Positions 6,164-8,952 of a stretch of 8,952 nucleotides of DNA are shown here, in pieces. The notes under the pieces are model-generated. The model was not told where the DNA came from, did no database searches, and saw nothing but the letters and a program-made list of their open reading frames with translations. Location: NCBI GenBank assembly GCA_044450785.1, contig JBIOJM010000395.1:1-8952 (forward strand), in the 5' to 3' direction. Made by a program: the position numbers and the translations under genes. The DNA is from JBIOJM01 sp044450785. GTDB lineage: Bacteria; Planctomycetota; Planctomycetia; Isosphaerales; Isosphaeraceae. Position 1 is the first letter of the stretch, and every line of letters starts with the position of its first letter.

Positions 6164-7966
6164 CTACTGCGCGGTGCGCGATCGCTCGGTGATCATGGCC
6201 TTGGCCTCCAGGTTCTCCTTGGTAGGCGGCTGACAGGAGCGTAGGTTGCAGGCTTGATAGCTGAACTCGCACAAGACCCGGATTGAACCCTGGGCCGCAT
6301 CCCGATCGACTTGCAGTTTGCGGCGGAACTCGAACGTTCCCTCATGAATCATCTGGCCATCCAAGCCTCGGCTGGACTCGGGACCGGTCCATTCACCTTC
6401 GGGCTTGATGCCCTTGGGCAGCTTCAATTTCAGGGCCGTCGGGACTCCGGGGCCTTTCGACCCCTCGGCCGCGTAGATGTGCCAGGTCGGGGCCATCTTG
6501 ACCCGAACGACCAGGTCCAGGCTCTCGCCGGCCTTGACCTTCGGTGGCGACAATTCGGCCTGGGATACGACCGGATGTTCCGAGTCGGGCTCGGGACGCC
6601 CTGTCGCCGTGCGGGACGCGCCCCGCATCGACTCGGGTGCAATCATGAACTTGAAGCCACCGACGTCGGTGAAGAAGAGCCGATCTCGGTGGGCTTCAAG
6701 CCACGTCCGCCAGTCCTTGGCGTCGGCGAAGTCCTCGGTCGTGTAACGTTTGAGGACTCGCAGAGCCCGGTCGCGCTGATCGCCGTGCTCGAGCATGGAG
6801 ATGCATCTGTCAAGGAGTTCGACCTTGCGGTTGGACAATCCGAATCCCTTCACGTCCTCGTCCAGCGCCAAGGGGAAGCCGGGGCCTCGGCTGGGGCAAA
6901 GGAACTCCAGATTATCCCGGTAATAATTGATGTATCGTTCAGGGTCGTTCCCGAATGCCCGTCGCAATTCCTCGGGGAAATAGTCTCGATACTGTTGCAC
7001 GCGCTCGCGATGGAGTTCGGCAATTTTGTCCGGGTCTTTGCGGAGCGACTCGGGCTGAGTGCCGATGAACCATTCCCGATCCAAGATCATCTTGAAATCG
7101 GAGGCATAGACGAGGGCCCGTTGCCTCGCGCTCGCGAGTCCTCGTCGCGTCTTTCGCACCAGCGGCATCTGGCCGTCAAACTTCTTGATGTAGCAGATCG
7201 CGTTGACGAGGCATTGACGAGCCTCGGGCAAGAGATCGGAGGGCGGGGAGTAGAAACCCCAGAGGAGGAAGTTCCCCTGCCTACCGATGGCGACCGCCTC
7301 CGGACTCTTCATGTTGAGCCCGCTGGCGATGAATTCGCAGTCAGGCGAATCCAAGAAGCCGCAGGGGTCGGAGACCATTCCAAAGGGGTATGAGACGTCT
7401 TGCGGGTTCTCGAGCGACCATCCCCTCTTCTGGATTCTCCAGACCTTCATTGTCTCACCAAGTCGTTCCTCGTTCGGCCAACTGCGATAATACTTGGGGA
7501 TCTGGCGATTTTCGAAAGTGAGACAGATATCATTCGGCTTGTGAAAGATTTCGTGAGTGGTCACGATGCCGTGCGCAGCGTCCCCCAGGCAGAGGCACAG
7601 GTCGTCGAGCTTCAGTTGTTGGCTCCGCCCCACTCCGAGACTCCCGCCGCCGATCAGGATGGTCGGGCGATCGTAGTCGCGACCCAGGGCCGGATGTCTG
7701 AACACCCCCTGGTCGCGCGGTGGTAAGTCTGGCCAGTCCAGGATGATGACATCATAGCCCTTGGTTTCCGCCTGCCGGAGCGAGAGATAATCGGCCAGAC
7801 CCACCACAGTGAAGTGCTTCTCCAAGAAGGACCGAAAGTCTGCCGTGCGATCGCTCTTGGGATCGCCCGCGTAGAGCACTTTCAGATCGATGGGTTCGGC
7901 TGACCAACAGTGCGAGGCAAAGACGAGCACGGCCACCCCCGCGACGGCCCCCCACCGGATACGCAT
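6164..7966 (-). CDS. Exported 600-aa protein: possible ThuA-like domain plus DsbD-alpha-like domain
   Basis: No precise function is recognised. Residues 1-23 form a signal peptide (MRIR, a hydrophobic core, then a likely cut after WSA). About 25-280 look like a ThuA/class I amidotransferase-like region: LKVLYAGDP strand, a YDVIILDWPDL strand, then WGFYSPPSDLLPEARQCLVN and ICYIKKFDG. About 285-460 are helical and end in RDRLFFTDVGGFKFMI, a module I associate with planctomycetes. About 470-592 resemble the N-terminal (alpha) domain of DsbD: SPPKVKAGESLDLVVRV, WHIYAAE, then FSYQACNLRSCQPP with Cys573 and Cys578 where DsbD has its reactive pair, plus Cys566. The start at 7966 is preferred over the frame's first start at 8011 because AAGGAG lies 7 nt upstream and the signal peptide then begins at residue 1. 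It is transcribed toward the uric acid locus, with no evident link to it. Confidence 0.75.
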   Translation of the reverse strand: MRIRWGAVAGVAVLVFASHCWSAEPIDLKVLYAGDPKSDRTADFRSFLEKHFTVVGLADYLSLRQAETKGYDVIILDWPDLPPRDQGVFRHPALGRDYDRPTILIGGGSLGVGRSQQLKLDDLCLCLGDAAHGIVTTHEIFHKPNDICLTFENRQIPKYYRSWPNEERLGETMKVWRIQKRGWSLENPQDVSYPFGMVSDPCGFLDSPDCEFIASGLNMKSPEAVAIGRQGNFLLWGFYSPPSDLLPEARQCLVNAICYIKKFDGQMPLVRKTRRGLASARQRALVYASDFKMILDREWFIGTQPESLRKDPDKIAELHRERVQQYRDYFPEELRRAFGNDPERYINYYRDNLEFLCPSRGPGFPLALDEDVKGFGLSNRKVELLDRCISMLEHGDQRDRALRVLKRYTTEDFADAKDWRTWLEAHRDRLFFTDVGGFKFMIAPESMRGASRTATGRPEPDSEHPVVSQAELSPPKVKAGESLDLVVRVKMAPTWHIYAAEGSKGPGVPTALKLKLPKGIKPEGEWTGPESSRGLDGQMIHEGTFEFRRKLQVDRDAAQGSIRVLCEFSYQACNLRSCQPPTKENLEAKAMITERSRTAQ

Positions 7967-7973
7967 CGCCTCG

Positions 7974-7979
7974 CTCCTT
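7974..7979 (-). promoter_or_regulatory. Ribosome binding site deciding the start of the 600-aa protein
   Basis: AAGGAG on the - strand, 7 nt before the ATG at 7964-7966. It rejects the start 15 codons further upstream, which would put extra residues in front of the signal peptide. Confidence 0.65.
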
Positions 7980-8102
7980 GGACACAGGCCCCGAACTGGA
8001 GAATCCAGCATCCGCTTCCCATATCGTAGCGAGCTTGCACACTCGCGGCGAGTCCTACAAGGAATAGACAGGGAACAATCCGATCGAGGGAAAACGCCCC
8101 TC

Positions 8103-8569
8103 TCACATTTCGACGAATTGCTGCTCCAGCACGTCGAAGACGCCCTGAGCGGTGATCCGCAATTCCGGGATGACCGAGAGCGCGAGGAAGGTTCCGGGCG
8201 CTGGAACCCTCGCGGACCTGGACCAGCATCCCGAGCGCGGCCTTGGCCCTGGCCTCTTCCACGGTCGTCGATTCATGGTCGGAGCGATTACCCGCGGCCA
8301 CATAGGCGATGAGTTCCCGGCCGGCGAGCGCCGGTGCGTGCCCGTCCACAACGGTCCGGGCATCGAGTGCCGCCTCTACCTTCTCGAGTACGTCGTGCCG
8401 TGCCCCGAGCACGCCGGGGATGTGCGACGTTGACGACCTGCCCGCCGGTGATCAAGAGATCACCCGGCTCCTGACCAAGCGCGACCCGGATCCGCCACCG
8501 CGCTCGCCGTGGATCGTCAATCCGGTCCGAGTCCCTCCGGACTCGTTGGGACTCGTGCTCGGCACTCAT
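8103..8569 (-). pseudogene. Adenine deaminase pseudogene with two frameshifting internal deletions
   Basis: The intact enzyme (about 550-600 residues) would deaminate adenine to hypoxanthine. Three pieces survive in order, each in a different frame. Piece 1 (8569 to about 8426) has the start and the N-terminal strand, RVALGQEPGDLLITGGQVVN. Piece 2 (about 8421-8188) has IPGVLGARHDVLEKVEAA, VVDGHAPALAGRELIAYVAA, SDHESTTVEEARAK and VREGSSARNL, a classic adenine deaminase block. Piece 3 (about 8189-8103) is the C-terminus, LALSVIPELRITAQGVFDV, ending in TGA. About 100 residues are missing at the first junction and roughly 300 at the second, by my memory of the family, and each junction shifts the frame. 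GGGGGAG at 8581-8587, 11 nt before the ATG, suggests the original start survives. A working protein cannot be made. An assembly error is possible but would have to occur twice. Confidence 0.85.
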
Positions 8570-8766
8570 GGCGCCACACTCTCCCCCTCAGAATCGAAAT
8601 GCCCCGTCCCGTGCGTTTCCCCGCGCGAAGAAGGCGGCATGGGGAGGCTCCCGAGACGATCCGATGGGCGACTCGGTGGATCCTTGCCCGATGTTACTCT
8701 CGACCGCGATGACCGTCAAACACGGCCACTCCATTGGTTTTCAATCGGACCGCCGACTGACCATAC
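8570..8766. other. Non-coding stretch upstream of the adenine deaminase pseudogene
   Basis: About 200 bases without a convincing gene. Open frames here have no recognisable motif, read across the neighbouring repeat and are GC-rich noise. The stretch looks like the upstream region of the dead adenine deaminase gene and contains the promoter-like boxes listed separately. Confidence 0.5.
8691..8719 (-). promoter_or_regulatory. Candidate sigma-70-type promoter for the adenine deaminase pseudogene
   Basis: On the - strand TTGACG (8719-8714) and TAACAT (8696-8691) are separated by exactly 17 nt and lie about 120 nt upstream of the pseudogene start. The match to consensus is 5/6 and 4/6. Single matches of this kind occur by chance, so this is a candidate only. 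Confidence 0.35.
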
Positions 8767-8824
8767 TAACCCGAAGCGTAAGCGAGGATTCCCCCAGCGA
8801 TCGCCTCGCTAACGCTTCGGGTTA
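8767..8824. repeat. Planctomycete-type palindromic element (NPKRKRG repeat)
   Basis: Two 21-nt arms (8767-8787 and 8804-8824) are inverted copies with one mismatch, around a 16-nt spacer. They would fold into a stable hairpin. Read on the + strand, the left arm gives NPKRKRG in one frame and LTRSVSE in another, and the right arm gives LANASG. These strings recur in spurious 'hypothetical proteins' from planctomycete genomes, which I recognise from memory. The element therefore looks like a dispersed REP- or MITE-like repeat rather than a gene. Only one copy lies in the window, so dispersal cannot be shown here. Confidence 0.7.
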
Positions 8825-8833
8825 ACGGATCGA

Positions 8834-8874
8834 GCCGCCTTCGGCGGCGCCCTCACGGCCCGTGAACTGTTTTT
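8834..8874 (+). terminator. Tandem small hairpins followed by a T run
   Basis: GCCGCC (8834-8839) pairs with GGCGGC (8843-8848) around a 3-nt loop. TCACG (8853-8857) then pairs with CGTGA (8861-8865), and five T residues follow at 8870-8874. The order resembles a + strand intrinsic terminator, but no + strand gene ends nearby. It may simply be an extension of the adjacent palindromic repeat. Confidence 0.25.
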
Positions 8875-8952
8875 CGACGTACTGGGCTCCCGCTGTTGTT
8901 GGTGTTTATCGTACTTTACCTTACGGCGTCGCGAGTCAGTGGCCCTATATAC
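8875..8952. other. Right-end stretch, no supported feature
   Basis: About 80 bases, visibly less GC-rich than the rest. One + strand frame reads as a short hydrophobic run (LLLVFIVLYL at 8893-8922). It has no ATG, no ribosome binding site and no recognisable family, and the window ends. I see nothing that can be called. Confidence 0.3.

Noticed and set aside
6311..7393. 360-residue + strand frame opposite the 600-aa protein
   Set aside because: The opposite strand has a signal peptide, a ribosome binding site and a DsbD-like domain; this frame has none of these.
6164..7966. Lipoprotein signal in the 600-aa protein (Cys20)
   Set aside because: The residues before Cys20 (ASH) do not fit a lipobox because His is at -1; an ordinary signal peptidase I site after WSA fits better.
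8309..8812. 167-residue + strand frame ending in NPKRKRGFPQRS
   Set aside because: It runs antisense to the adenine deaminase pseudogene and ends in the palindromic repeat, a known pattern of spurious annotation.
1..8952. CRISPR arrays, tRNA or rRNA genes, insertion sequences
   Set aside because: No regularly spaced direct repeats, no cloverleaf or rRNA-like stretch and no transposase motif were seen on either strand.

Overview
The window is GC-rich, densely coding bacterial DNA. Several signs point to a planctomycete, possibly of the Isosphaeraceae/Gemmata type. The right end carries a palindromic element whose spurious translations (NPKRKRG, LTRSVSE) are familiar from planctomycete genomes. 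A secreted 600-residue protein also has the helical 'RLFFTDVGGFKF' module typical of that phylum. The taxon call is recognition from memory, not a search.

Positions 1-5859 form a compact uric acid (ureide) degradation locus. On the + strand come the 3' part of an allantoate amidohydrolase gene (cut by the left edge), (S)-ureidoglycine aminohydrolase and ureidoglycolate amidohydrolase. A uricase gene follows on the - strand; its 3' end overlaps the ureidoglycolate amidohydrolase gene by 13 bp, and it is transcribed divergently from the next unit. That unit, on the + strand, is allantoinase, OHCU decarboxylase and 5-hydroxyisourate hydrolase. Together the seven enzymes cover urate -> 5-hydroxyisourate -> OHCU -> (S)-allantoin -> allantoate -> ureidoglycine -> ureidoglycolate -> glyoxylate. 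Ring nitrogen is released as ammonia rather than urea, the route best known from plants. Same-strand genes abut or overlap by 1-4 nt (TGAATG or ATGA), which suggests two translationally coupled operons. No regulator, transporter or xanthine dehydrogenase gene is visible here.

Positions 5856-6086 hold a short orphan PDZ-domain reading frame that begins in a TTGA overlap with the HIU hydrolase stop and lacks the front of the domain. It is probably a remnant.

Positions 6164-7966 (- strand) encode an exported protein of about 600 residues. It has a possible ThuA/glutamine-amidotransferase-like N-terminal region, a helical middle, and a C-terminal DsbD-alpha-like domain with a Cys pair.

Positions 8103-8569 (- strand) are the wreck of an adenine deaminase gene. 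Start region, one middle block and the C-terminus survive in three different frames, joined by two large internal deletions. This former purine enzyme lies about 2.2 kb beyond the ureide genes. The right end (8570-8952) has no convincing gene. It holds a candidate promoter for the dead gene, the planctomycete-type inverted repeat and a small hairpin.
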